Source: Manis javanica (Eukaryota; Chordata; Mammalia; Pholidota; Manidae). Taken from it: DNA of 64,000 nt. Position 1 is the stretch's first letter; every line of letters begins with the position of its first letter. The stretch lies in NCBI RefSeq assembly GCF_040802235.1, contig NC_133172.1:60209613-60273612 (forward strand), in the 5' to 3' direction. The position numbers and the translations under genes are program-made. The notes beneath the pieces were generated by a model. The model saw only the letters and a list, made by a program, of their open reading frames with translations, searched no databases and was not told the DNA's origin. Positions 13,101 through 25,100 of the stretch are shown here, in pieces.

Positions 13101-16100
13101 TTGTAAGAGTAAAGCCTTTAGTCCTATAGATGGAAAAAGTATGACTTTTCCTGTCGGTAAGCATTTTCTCTTTAGAGACAGATATCATCATTCCCTATGT
13201 GGTCTAGATTTGCTGAAGAGGTTAAGATTGTACCTTCAGAGGACAGGAACTGTGTTAGTAAACACTTCCACGAACACAGAATTGCTAGCCTGTCTTAAGA
13301 AAGGGGGAAAAAATAACTATTAAGGAAAATACCAAAATGGAGAGGAAACATTTGGAAATGCAATAGGATACATATCCCTTTGGGGGGGGTGCTGACACCC
13401 CAAAATAGCAGCAACTAGCCCAGGGCAAATCCCAGTGTGATTCTCACTCCTGCCCGGCTAATCACCAGAAAGGTCAGATGTTAGTCTCACTGCCTTGTGC
13501 AGGCTAAAAACTGTCACAAGAGATTTCTCCTAGGAGTCTGGGATCCCACAGGGATGGTTACTGCTTCCTGGCTTCCTGCCTTGTGCCCCAGATTCCATCA
13601 GGCCAGTCTTCCAGCCTCCTCTTTATCATAACCTCATCTCCCACTCCTTCTGTTCTGAAATCGTACAGGGCCCAGCATCCCATGATCATTACCGAATGGC
13701 TCTTATGCCCTCAGAGGAGATCTAAATTGTGACTCCAAACACCAAACACAAATATTTTGCTTCAGTAAGTCCAAAAGTCCTTGTTCCAGGCACCCACACT
13801 ATGCAGACAGTTTAAAGAAAAAAGAAGAAAAACATCCCTTTTAGTTCTTTCCAAGGCTTCATGCACATGAAGTCGTTCAAACCAGGAAGCCCATGCTGTC
13901 TCTAGTGCCCATATTAAGCCTTTATATGATTATCACCTGTGTGGCTTCCCCATCTATTTCCAGTATGATTGCGTAAAAACAAGCCAGATTATCACTAAAT
14001 TCAGCAGCATGTTTCCATGACTTAGTAACTTGTATAAAGTATGTTTGAGTCTGTCAGTGAAAAATGTGATGTGGGTCACCAAGAAGACACAGATATAGAC
14101 CCAGGTATAATAGCTGTAAAATTAAAATGGAATAGACTAAGATAATGATTTTTCAGAAGCTGAGATACATCATGTCCCAACCTGTCTTTTCTCTCAGTCC
14201 CCTATATAATAGATGTTCTGATAACGCCAGCCGATGCAAAATTGAAATACTGTGCAAAGTACATTCAGATTGATTAAAAGAAAAAAATATGTTATTCAAC
14301 CCCAGAGTGAAATGGCGGCTGAACTGCTGAAGGTAGTTGGGGATCTGAACTTCAAAAAGATGTCTCAATTTGTGGCCTTTCTCCTTTTATAGACCAACCA
14401 AGCTCTAGACTGAGTGAAGGGTGTAGTAAGATTATTTAGATTAATGCTACTTAAAAGATGCTAGTTTGGATAAAATCAAGCCATTAGTTATGATGGCAAC
14501 CCAATTAAGCCAGTTTAACACCCCTTATCTGAACTGTTACAGTAATTGAGGAAGAAAAATAAATGGAAGGCCCAGCCATCATTCCTCGTTATTTCAAGTA
14601 CCAGCAAGATATCAATCAAGTTGAACATACTAGCTGCAGTTTTGTCACTGACAAAGTGGCCCAATAAAAGAATTCTTGAGGTCTGGTTAAAGGCAGGCTG
14701 CCATCACAGCCATTTGGAGGCAGCAGGTGCTGTCATAGGGAACGTGGGGGCCTGGTACTGCCACACCTCCATAAGAGCCAGCTCCCCAACTTAGCCAGGC
14801 TGCCATTGGCATGAGATTTACCCTCTTTCAGCCTCAGTTTCCCCACTTGCAGAGGGAGAACAATGCTGCCTGCCCTGCTGCGTTGTTTTAAGGATGAAAC
14901 CATGTTGTAAGGACAAAACCATTCCTGGGGTCTAGTAAACACCTAACAAACATTTCAGTCAGCTGACTTGAGCTGAGATACAGACTGGTTCTCTAAACTT
15001 ACCATGACAAAATCATCAGTGTCCGAGGCCAACTATGAAATGCCACATGAAGACCACCCCGGCAGTGGTCTGAGCATCTTCTTAGGGAAGGGATGCTTTG
15101 CAGAGCCCCCTGCTCGGAGTCGGGCTGTAAACCAGAAATCAGCCAGAAAATGCTGCCTTGGATATTGGCATCGATCCATGGAGCTTGCCCTCAGTCTGAA
15201 TGGGGAGATTTATGCCAACGTTCATCTGCCTGACAGCAGGACACTTCCCCGCTGACCAGCCAAATCAACCATCTTAAAGTTGTCAAACATGCATTGGGAA
15301 AAGAAACCGATTTGGGCATTAAAATACTGTCTGCAACACCCTCCAGGCCGGCTCACTCCCTCTGCCAAAGAGCCTCTTAGCTGGTCCTCTCTGCGTCCCC
15401 ATTTCCCGGCTGGGTGGTAGCTTCGCCAACTGCGCGGTCCCCGGACCAGAGCCCGACCCCTGTGCTCCTGCCCCTTCTGCCCAACCCAGTTCCCGCTGGG
15501 CGTTCAGCCTCCGGAACTCGGCCTCTGCTCTCGCGTCCCAACGCAGGGCCAAAGCCCGCCCCGGCGGCCCGGCTGGCCTCCCCGCACCCTCTCTCCTCAC
15601 TCAAGCCCACTCCTTCCCGGGCCTCTGGCAACCTCTGCCTCTCTCAAAGCCCTCCTCTGGCTGGAAATCTTTGAACTTCTTCCCACAAAATAGCCCTACG
15701 ATTTCCTCCTCCTAGAGGCCCTCTACAGCCGCACGGTTACCCAAGCAACAGCAGGCACCTGCCGCCCAGGGATTGTCGTGCACATCCAACCAGGCCCAGG
15801 GCTGGTCCTCAGAGGCGCCCACGGCCTGAATGGATAAACTGACGCTGTCATGTTTAAACGTGGGCTCTTCCTCTATTGTTTTCCTTTTCTCAAAAGTCAG
15901 TAAAATAGAAACAAAAAAGCCAAAAGGTGGAATTCTTTAAAAATAGTTCAGGTTGCACATTATTGTGTCCTCTAAAAGAATTTTTGAGTCCGAATTACAT
16001 GAGTTATTACCCCACAGTTCCACAACAAGCATTACACATGGAAACCTGGCACTCTGTTGCACAAAAATTTCATATGTTCTCCCAGACTTTTGGTTCTTTG

Positions 16101-19100
16101 ACTATTACATTTTTTCAAAATATAGCATGCAATTGGCAAGCTCTCTATTAGCGAAGCAATAAAAAGAGCACTTGTGCATTCAAAAGCAATGGGATTCTTG
16201 GCTTACTGGGCAGATACCAAAAGGGATTTGTAAAATCCTGATACTGCCAAGCCGTAGGAAGTAGAATGTGGGGGTAAATAAACAATACGTAGGGCCCCGG
16301 CTCATCTCACTTTGAGGCAAGGGGAAGGGAAGCTAGGGCCCTGTCCATATGAAATAAAGATGTGGCATTTATTTGCTCACAGCCTCTTGGTGAAGTTCAG
16401 CAGATGCCCAGAGACAAGGAGGGAATAGGCAGGGGGTGGATCGCCCCACCCGTGCATCTCGCCCCTACAAACAAGCCTCAGAAGCTGGCTGGGAGCTCAG
16501 CCTTCTCTCCACCCACACCTGAACTTGGGCTCCCCTTAAATCAGCCCGACTTTCCTCCCAGGATTCGGGCCTCAAGCTGAGGTCTCTCCGCTTGGTCCTG
16601 GGGCAGGCACCTGCTCTGTGCCCGGTTGCGCAGACCCCCTCCCACACGCACACTCTTTACTCCCCTAGGCTGGACTTGAATACAGGTATAGTCACCACTC
16701 TTAGAATCGAGGAAAGATAGAGATGGAAAGTCATGCCATATAAACAGATCTCATAAATGGAAAGAACAACATACCACTGGCTTTTTCAAATCAATCCAAA
16801 TGAATTCAAAACTTGACCAAGCGTCTACTATATATACCAGGGCACAGAACAGTCCTAATGCCCAGAGTCCATGGAGCTCCAAAATGAGCTTCCTGTGTCT
16901 CCCCCATCTCCCTCTCCCTTCATTTTATTCTCGATATAAGCACCTCACCCTGTACACTATTCCCCATATAAAACAATTTGCATTCATGATTCCCAAGGTA
17001 AGACCCAGGCTACATGCCTCTGAGACCCAGATCAGGGAATATTTGAGACCAGGGAATAGAAAAATCTACTACTTCCCTGTACCTCTCAGCACTAGCTTCC
17101 AGAAGTTCTTGTTGGGAACCTAACGTTCTCTGCATAGGAAGCCAGCCCATCCAGCTGTGGCAAGACCAGGCTCCCTCTTCTAAGGGGGCTCTCTTGACGA
17201 GGGGCATTCGGAGTCTTATCTTAATAGTCTAGGGACATTGTAGCATGTGGAAATCTGGTCCCTTGTATGCAGATGTTCAGAGCAGCATTATTTTTAACAG
17301 ACAAAAAGTAGAAACAACCCAAGTGTTCATCAGCCAGTGACCAGAGAAGCAGGACATGGTCTAGCCATAGAAGGGAATGTTATTCAGTCATAAAAAGGAA
17401 CAAAGCATTGGTACACACTGCAATGTGGAAGAACCTCAAAAACATTATGCTGCGTCAACAGGAGACACAAAGGCCACACACTGTACAGTTCCATTTATAG
17501 ACATGGCCAGAAAACACAAATCTGTGGAGAAAGAAAGTAGATTAGTGGCTGCCTAGGGCTGGAAGTAGGTGTGGAGAGTTAGCACAAATGGGCACAGATC
17601 AGGAAATATTTGGGGGCTGATGAAAATGTTCTAAAATTAGATAGTGGTGATAGCTGCATGACTTGGTAAATTTACTAAATATCAGTTCACTGCAAAAATA
17701 AATAAAAGAATGAGAGAAAGAAAGGACAATTGGGAAAAATAGTTGTAAATCCCTGTGTAACTTTTGAGTTTATATTTCCGTTCCTAATTATTATATTGGT
17801 TATATTGGTCATAACCATTAATGATGGTTATTGTAAAGAAAATTAAAAAGAGAAAAGTCTAATGCAATGTTAATTACCTAGCGAGATAATCGCTATTTAG
17901 ATTTTGGTATATTTCTTTCTAATCCCTTTTCTAATCATACATATTTTTAAGTGAGGGTCACACATTGTTTTTAACTGTGCCTCTAACTGACAAGATATAA
18001 AGTATGTTATATGCATATATATCTATATATATATAGTTTCTGAATAATAGAACTTATCATAAAAACCTCAGTGTTTTCTGCTAAGTGGAAATCTTGTTTG
18101 GTCAGGATTCTGAATAAAATTAAATTCCTGTGATTACAAAACAAAACAAAGCAACCCAAACCTGACCATGTTTGTCATTACATCCACACTCACAGCATCT
18201 AAGTGGCGCCGGGAGTCCCACGTATGATCCATGTTTCCTTGGGTACTGGTTTTAGCTGTGTGGACCTCCCATAAAAAGCAACATATTGTCAAGCACAGAA
18301 GATAACTCTTTTACCCCTTCTACCAATGCTTGATGCCAACCTCAAGTAGCAAAATACTAGAACTCTGAACCAAGCAGTGTGGCTCGGACGGTGGGCTGTG
18401 TTACAATCACCAGTCAGTCCGTTCACGGCCTGGAGCCCTGAGAGCGCGTGGCACGGGGACAGGGCGCCTTCAGGCCCTAGTTCCCAAACAGGTGCACACC
18501 AGTGTTACAGCGCCTTGCACAAGTTACTTAACTTTTTTCTAAGCCCCAGTTGCCTCTTCTAGAAAGTGAGGGAAAACTAGAAAGTAGGACCCCATGTGCT
18601 CAAAGCAGCAACATCTAGTCTCCTCGGACTCTTCCTACTCTGAATAGCAACAGGTGTTCATTTTCTCTACAAAAATCCTCCCCTTTCATTAGCTGCCTTC
18701 TCCTGCTTCTCTTAGAAATGCCCAGCTCTGCCTGCACTAAACCTACGGCCCAAGAGCCCAAGAGCAAAAAAATGAACCCAACAGACTGACAGCTCAGCCA
18801 GGCCGGCAACAGTATGGGTAAGACCAGGCCTGGTGCTGAGCACGGGCCACAGCACCTCACAGGCAGTTCCCAAAGTGAAGAAACACAAGTTAAATTGCCT
18901 GGGTTTGAGATCAAGCAGTGGGGACGCTTGGGCCCCGTGCTGTCTGGGTCATGTCGTGGGCTGACGTGTTGCACGCGCTGACAGTGCTGAGCAGTAGCGC
19001 CAAGCCAGAGCCAGGAGCAAGCAGTGGTGGAGGACCCTGGCAGGGACCCGCCGGCGCAGGTCAGAGCGCCTCTGCCGTCGGAGATCCCAGGCCTCCGGAT

Positions 19101-22100
19101 GGAAGAGGCTAATCGTTCAGAGAGGAAGGAATCGTTGGGCAGCACGAGAGCTACAGGCCAAGTAACCTGCCCGAGATATGAAGGCTGGGGGCAAAGGCAA
19201 CGGGGAGTTTCTGTTGAATGGGGACGGAGTCTCCGCTGGGGACGATGAAGTCTCGAGATGAATGATGGCGACATGGCACAGCAATGTCAGTGTGCTCAGT
19301 GCTGTTGAACAGTGAGCTTAAAAATGGTTACAATGGTAAACGTTACATTATGTATATTTTATCACAGTAAACAGTAGCTCATAAGAAATAAGATATAGGA
19401 AATTAGGAAAAAACCCAATCATGGTACAGGAAGTTTCGTTTGCTGTCATGGTTGAAATGGGAGCCCATAAGACTCAAGCTACAGGGTAGAAGTTCGGACG
19501 CAGGAGGTGAAGGTCGACCTGACCTTCACCAGGATGATGCCTGAGACTCACCAGGTTAATCTGAGCCCATCCTAAACCTTGCTGGGCCCCAGGCTCACCA
19601 CACCTTAAAGGAAGGTGACCCAGACCAGCCTCTGAATGCACCAGGCGTACGGCTGCACTTTCCCGTCTGCAGCCCCCTCGGTGTGCACGCAGGTGCCATT
19701 TCCCCGGAGGCGAGGCCATGACCTTCATCACACTCCTAAAGGGGAACCCACCTCCCATTCAATCTAAGACCCACTGACAGGAATGATTCATGTCACGTCT
19801 CACATGTGACATTAGGCGGATGGAAGTCCTTGCACACGCAGGCAACCCCTCCACATTTGCACCAGCTGTACTTCTCTGAGCCTGAGAGCAGCTCCCCCAC
19901 AGTGGGGCCTGTGGGCTTCCTCTGCGGGAGCCACAAGTAAGAGGAAGTATGGTTCTGGCTCCAGAGCCCCAAGCCTTCTGCTCAAACTGAGGCTTTTTCA
20001 CTGTGGAAACAGGAAGTCCGTGAAGGAGGGGGCCGCCCCAGCTGTGTGCAAGTTCTGATACTGGTTATACTTAATAGTCACTGGGGGCTGGGGGCTGCTG
20101 ATGGGAAAGGGAACAGAAGGGACCAGGGGTTTGCTGAGCGCTGGAAAAGCCTAGAAGCTCCCATAGTTCTTGAGACCCTGGAACTATTGGAATCAAAAGA
20201 GTTTGTGAAGAATCATTACATTTTGGATTACATTTGAATTTTGGATGGTGATTTTTCTCCATCCTGTGCATGTAAACTGGGAGAAACTCTTGCCCGGAGG
20301 ATTTTGAGAATCCAGTCTTTACCTTATCAACAAGAAAAGCATCTCATTTTACTTGACTTCTGAAGAAGACATTCCCAGCCTGGCCAGGAAATAACACATA
20401 GGGAATTGAAGACAGTAGTATAATTAAGTTCACGAAAGGCCGATTCTTATGGCCATAATATTTCAAATACTCATAATGCCTTCTCATCCATTCTACCAAA
20501 TGACTTTACTTCATAATATATTCAGAATGAAAAAACATAATGGATTCCTCTGAGAGCTTCAATTATTTCAATAAAAAGAGAAAATAATTTTTCAGTAAAG
20601 AAATCCAACCAAATGACTAAAGCTGACAGGGAAAAACCAACTTCAAAGTAATTAAGCATTTCCTTTGAGTTCTGTCCCAACACAAGTTGATGCTACACCA
20701 CCATCAGAAAGAGCCATCCCTCTGACGATTAACTGCCCGTGAGTTCCTATTTTAGTAGATATTTATTCAAATGTTCACTCTAGAACTATCCTTGGTGTTG
20801 ATATATTTCAATGTCCACCAGCCTCACTAAAGGGTATCTGTTCTCCCTGCTTCATGACTCGCTGTTCAGCTTCCTTCAAGCTGGGTTCTTCCCCCTTAGT
20901 GGACACCTCTCCCAAAAGATCACCAGTCACATGCTCTTTGAAAAATCCTATTATTCTCTTTACTCCTAAATCCTTCTGGGTGGTGATAGCACATATAACA
21001 GTTGACATTACCTCCTGTTCCAATTCATCTTTCCTATGTCTTCTGAAAACCATCATCTGCTCTTCAAATTTTGGGAGTTCCTATGTCTCCACCCCTCTGT
21101 CTGTTTGCACTTCCCCTTGGGCAACCTAATTTGCTAGAAAGGCTTCAAAACCATCTATGTCAACGACTCCCCAGTCACCAACTCAGCCCTGCATTTCACC
21201 TAAGCCACGTGCACATCCACGCAGTTGCCCTGAGTGTGAGGGGCTCTGAGCGCAGTCACAGCTGAACCTATCCTTCCGCCCCCCCCCACCACTGCCTTCT
21301 GCTTGCCCTCTGGCAGCCTCATTGCCAAGATGAGATGTTTCTTCCCTGTTCAAACTGCCCACAGCATAACTCAGTCTATGGCCGGTCTCCCTCCTACAAT
21401 GGTCAACCTCTCCCATCCTTACCCGTGTGTGTTTCTAAACGTAAGTCAGATCAGATCATCCCACTGCTTTTCTGAAAACCCCTGGTGGCTTTGTGCCATC
21501 CACACAATCAGTACAAGTGACTTGTCCTGATGGTCAAGGCCCCCATGCCCTACCGGACATCTCCAGCCCAGCACCTTGCCCTCCTTCCAGCACCCAGTGA
21601 CTCTGCACCCACATGGGCCCAGGGGGTGGGCTGGAGCCACAGCCAGTTTGCGGGTTGGCAGATGTCTCGTGATCCTCCCAGAATTGTGGGCACGGCTACT
21701 GTCCATTTCCCCACTTGCCTTTGGGGTCCTTTCGAGGGGTGAGGCTTCCTGCCTGCCCTCCTGGGTGCAGCTGCAGACAGCAGAGCTGGGGAAGAGCAGC
21801 TTAAACCTGGCTCCGCAGCAGCAGGGTGACCGTTCGTTTGCAGTCAGCCCGCCCCTTGTGTTCTGGTATCACCAGCACCAGACCCACCTGTGTCTACCTG
21901 TCCTTTTATTGTCCATGTAAGTAATGAAATGCCTGAAAGTAAAAAAAAACGTCTTTCTTTGCCAACAGAACCTGTCAGGTCTTGCCTTGCCTTGCCTTGG
22001 ACTTAACACTTACCCTCTGACTCAAAGATTTGCTGTGCTTTACCCCCCTGTGACTCATAACTTTAAACTTACTGTGCATTTGAAAGAATGAACATAATGT

Positions 22101-25100
22101 GAGATAAAATAAAATTACACTTGGAAATCTGGTTATGTAGAAATGAGGACAGGAAAAAAGAAATGGAGCCAGACATCGGTTAATATTGGTGCACGAAACA
22201 GGAGTACTCTAATTGTAGAGGTGCAGTAAATCCTTTCAGAATAAAGCAAATCCATACACTCAGTGTTTGTGGCCTGCAAATTTGGCTCTAACTTTTCTCA
22301 CAGAAAATTAGGAACCGTTAATGAATGGTTCATCCCAAGAGCAACTGTCTAATGCACAGATAATTACAAATGAATTTAGAGAAAGGTAAATAAAGTCACA
22401 CTGGGTCTTAGTAAGATAAACACCCTTTTTTGAAGTGAAAGACCTTATTGCATAGGTGATTGCAAGGGCTTCTTAAAATAATGTGCCCTAAAATGAAAAA
22501 CATTTCAGGAAGTAGCTGAAATATTGAAAAAAGCAAGGCTATTAAAATAAGGCTCAAAGATGCTATTAGGATGGCTTCTGCTGCTCCAGTAGCCAGCTAG
22601 TGATTTCATTTCTCATAACTAACCCACCTTCTGAAATCTGTCCTGTGCTGGCGGCCACGCCAGCTCCAGAGGCACCATCAACCACCCCAGACCCTTTTTC
22701 ACCTGCAAAAGAAAACCCTGGATTAGATCTTTCTCTCTTCCACCAACTCCCCAGGTAGTAGAGAGCCGGTCCCTATAAAGCAAGGTTTTCTCCCATGCAG
22801 TCTGCATCCGCCCTACCCCGTCAACAGGTGCGAATACTTGGGTATTTCCGTAAGAGGTTTAATTTGGTAAACAGGACAGTCCTGTTTGTCATCTCCATTC
22901 TTTGAGTGGCTTTCAGTGTATTAGGATAACTTCTGTTGAAAGCTTAGCATCCTAAAGGTAAAGCCGGAAGAACTTAAAAGTCTTACATATGATAAAAGGC
23001 TTTGTAAACCACGAACCTTTATGCCGATATGTAAGCTATCACTGCTAGCGCTTGTTTCAAACCCGTTAGCAATAGTAAAGGTGTCTGGCACGTGGGGGGG
23101 CGGGGAACAGTGCTGTGGGAAATTACTCTTGCATTATCCCAGTTGCCACCTGACTTCTTCACTCTTTCCCCACAGGCAACCCTCCTGCTACGGGGACTGG
23201 AACTTTGCTGATTACCCTGGAAGACGTGAACGACAACGCGCCCTTTATCTACCCCACGGTGGCCGAAGTCTGCGACGATGCCAAAAACCTCAGTGTAGTC
23301 ATACTGGGAGCGTCAGATAAGGATCTTCACCCAAATACAGATCCTTTCAAATTTGAAATCCAGAAGCAAACTGTTCAGGATAAAGTCTGGAAGATCTCCA
23401 AGATCAACAGTAAGTCCAGTTCGACAGCCTGCAGTTATTCCGGCTTTGAAGCCTACTTTCCCTGGTGTGGCCTATTTCCCCAAACTGCATCTCCTTTCCT
23501 TCCCGCTTGTGTGTCCCCACAGGGTTCATTTCAAGTTACTCACGCGTTCCAACTACTGACAATTTTCCCACCTGCGAATGAATACAATTTGTAAACATGT
23601 TAATTCTTGCTTCCTTATCAATAGAAGTGTTCTTGTTTGCACCTTCTTATCTTTTCTCTCCTGGACACTCTATACTGGACACACTCAGGCCTCAGCCTCC
23701 ACACCCAGGGTCTCTGCCTCTCCCTACGCTTACCTTGACTCAGCTGTCTCTCCTCTCAAAGAACTGTGTTTACGACATCGACTTTCACCAGCATGAGGTG
23801 CTCATTCTCATAAAAGATTAATGAAAAAAGGAACCCTAGTGTAAGAGTCTTTGGAAAGTCTTAACCTCTAATCCTGCCTCCATGTATGCTGCAGACCTTG
23901 AAAGGGCTTAGTCCTTCTAATGACCTTGGCTCTTCTCTGCTGTCCTTGGCTTTCACCTTAGACTCTCGTATCTTCTCCCATCTGCCCTGTCTGTCTATGA
24001 AATTTGCAAGCAATGTGCCTTCCTACCCTTCTTTCCATGTGGGCAGGTGGAACTCAAAACTTGACCCAGCGTTTTCATCTGCCTTACCAAGATGGAAACA
24101 CAAGGAACTGAACTATGAGGATCCCTATAACCACAACAGCTGGCCTGCATCCCCCCATGATAAATGTGACCTCCCCACTAAGTTCCCTTGGTTTGGCAAT
24201 AAAGTCAAAACCCAGCACCCACACATTAGACGGGCACTCTGTCTACAGTAATGAACTTAGCCTGCGATTGACCCAGCCCAGCCACCAGAGCCTCTTCTTA
24301 CATCAGATGTAGAACTTTTGAGAGGAATGGTGAATTATCCGTCTCATTAAGTTTTGAAAATATATTGTACAACTGTGCATAAAATTTTCTATTAAAAAAT
24401 CTCATATGTGTTATGGCCTTATCTCATATCTCCTTTTATTCATGCCTTTCTCTTGTTATTGATTCTATTTGCCTGTTTGTCTATTTTATTGCTTTTTTTA
24501 GAGAATGAATTCTGTTACACTGGTTATTTTTAATTAAAACAGCCCTTCTCTTGGTTGAGAGGTGAGCGTTTCATTTGCTAGTTTTTGTGGCTGCAGCTGA
24601 TTTGAATAATTATCACCAGTTCTGTCCAGCCGGAACTTTCTCATTCGGGAGTTTCTCCTCTAGTCGAGGGAGATTGGAGAATGTTCCTTGAACTACTCTG
24701 CCGTCTCGCTGGGGTAATTATCTACATTGGTGATTTCTGCTGCCCTCACCTCTGGGTGGAATACTTCACTTCTTTTCGTTTACATGTCATCACATTCTGC
24801 TTTCCCTCCTGCTTAGACTTAATAGATAAAAGGCCTTCAGAGTTCTTTTACTCAACCCAAATTTTTTCTGAATACTTAGCACTGTTTATGCCCAGAAAGG
24901 GGCAATGTAAAAAGAAGAAAAAAAAAACCTAATCATCTGAGTGACTGCAAAGAGAACAACCCGAGGCTGAAAACAGTGGCCAGGCCGAGTGGCCACTTCT
25001 CAGGGCTGCCCAGAGGCCTGGGTAATGGCAGGTATTCCCAGTAAACAAGGGCTTAAGGTTCCCATCTCCATGCTGAGGGCTGTGCCACAGAGTCCCATCC

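Larger units (their letters stand above)
7155..23175 (+). other. CDH13: CDH13 intron 11
   Basis: This 16-kb GT-AG intron has no supported internal exon. Contents include antisense L2-like text (about 7620-8350 and, more weakly, 9020-9960), a MIR near 10.3 kb, L1 remnants (11.2-12.3, 12.63-12.69 and 17.27-17.7 kb), MIRs near 14.8 and 18.5 kb, a CpG-dense block at 15.35-15.63 kb and sense L2 at 21.3-21.9 kb. The stretches at about 12.7-14.75, 15.85-17.2, 18.6-20.8 and 22.0-23.1 kb show no clear repeat. The 219-codon minus frame at 18615-19274 is not recognised as a protein. Confidence 0.85.

Noticed and set aside
18615-19274. 219-codon minus frame in CDH13 intron 11
   Set aside because: No recognised domain, no splice signals that make a gene, and it sits in moderately GC-rich intron sequence; chance frame more likely.
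23205-23594. 129-codon frame as an independent gene
   Set aside because: The first part is CDH13 exon 12 and the rest is intron read-through past the GTAAGT donor.
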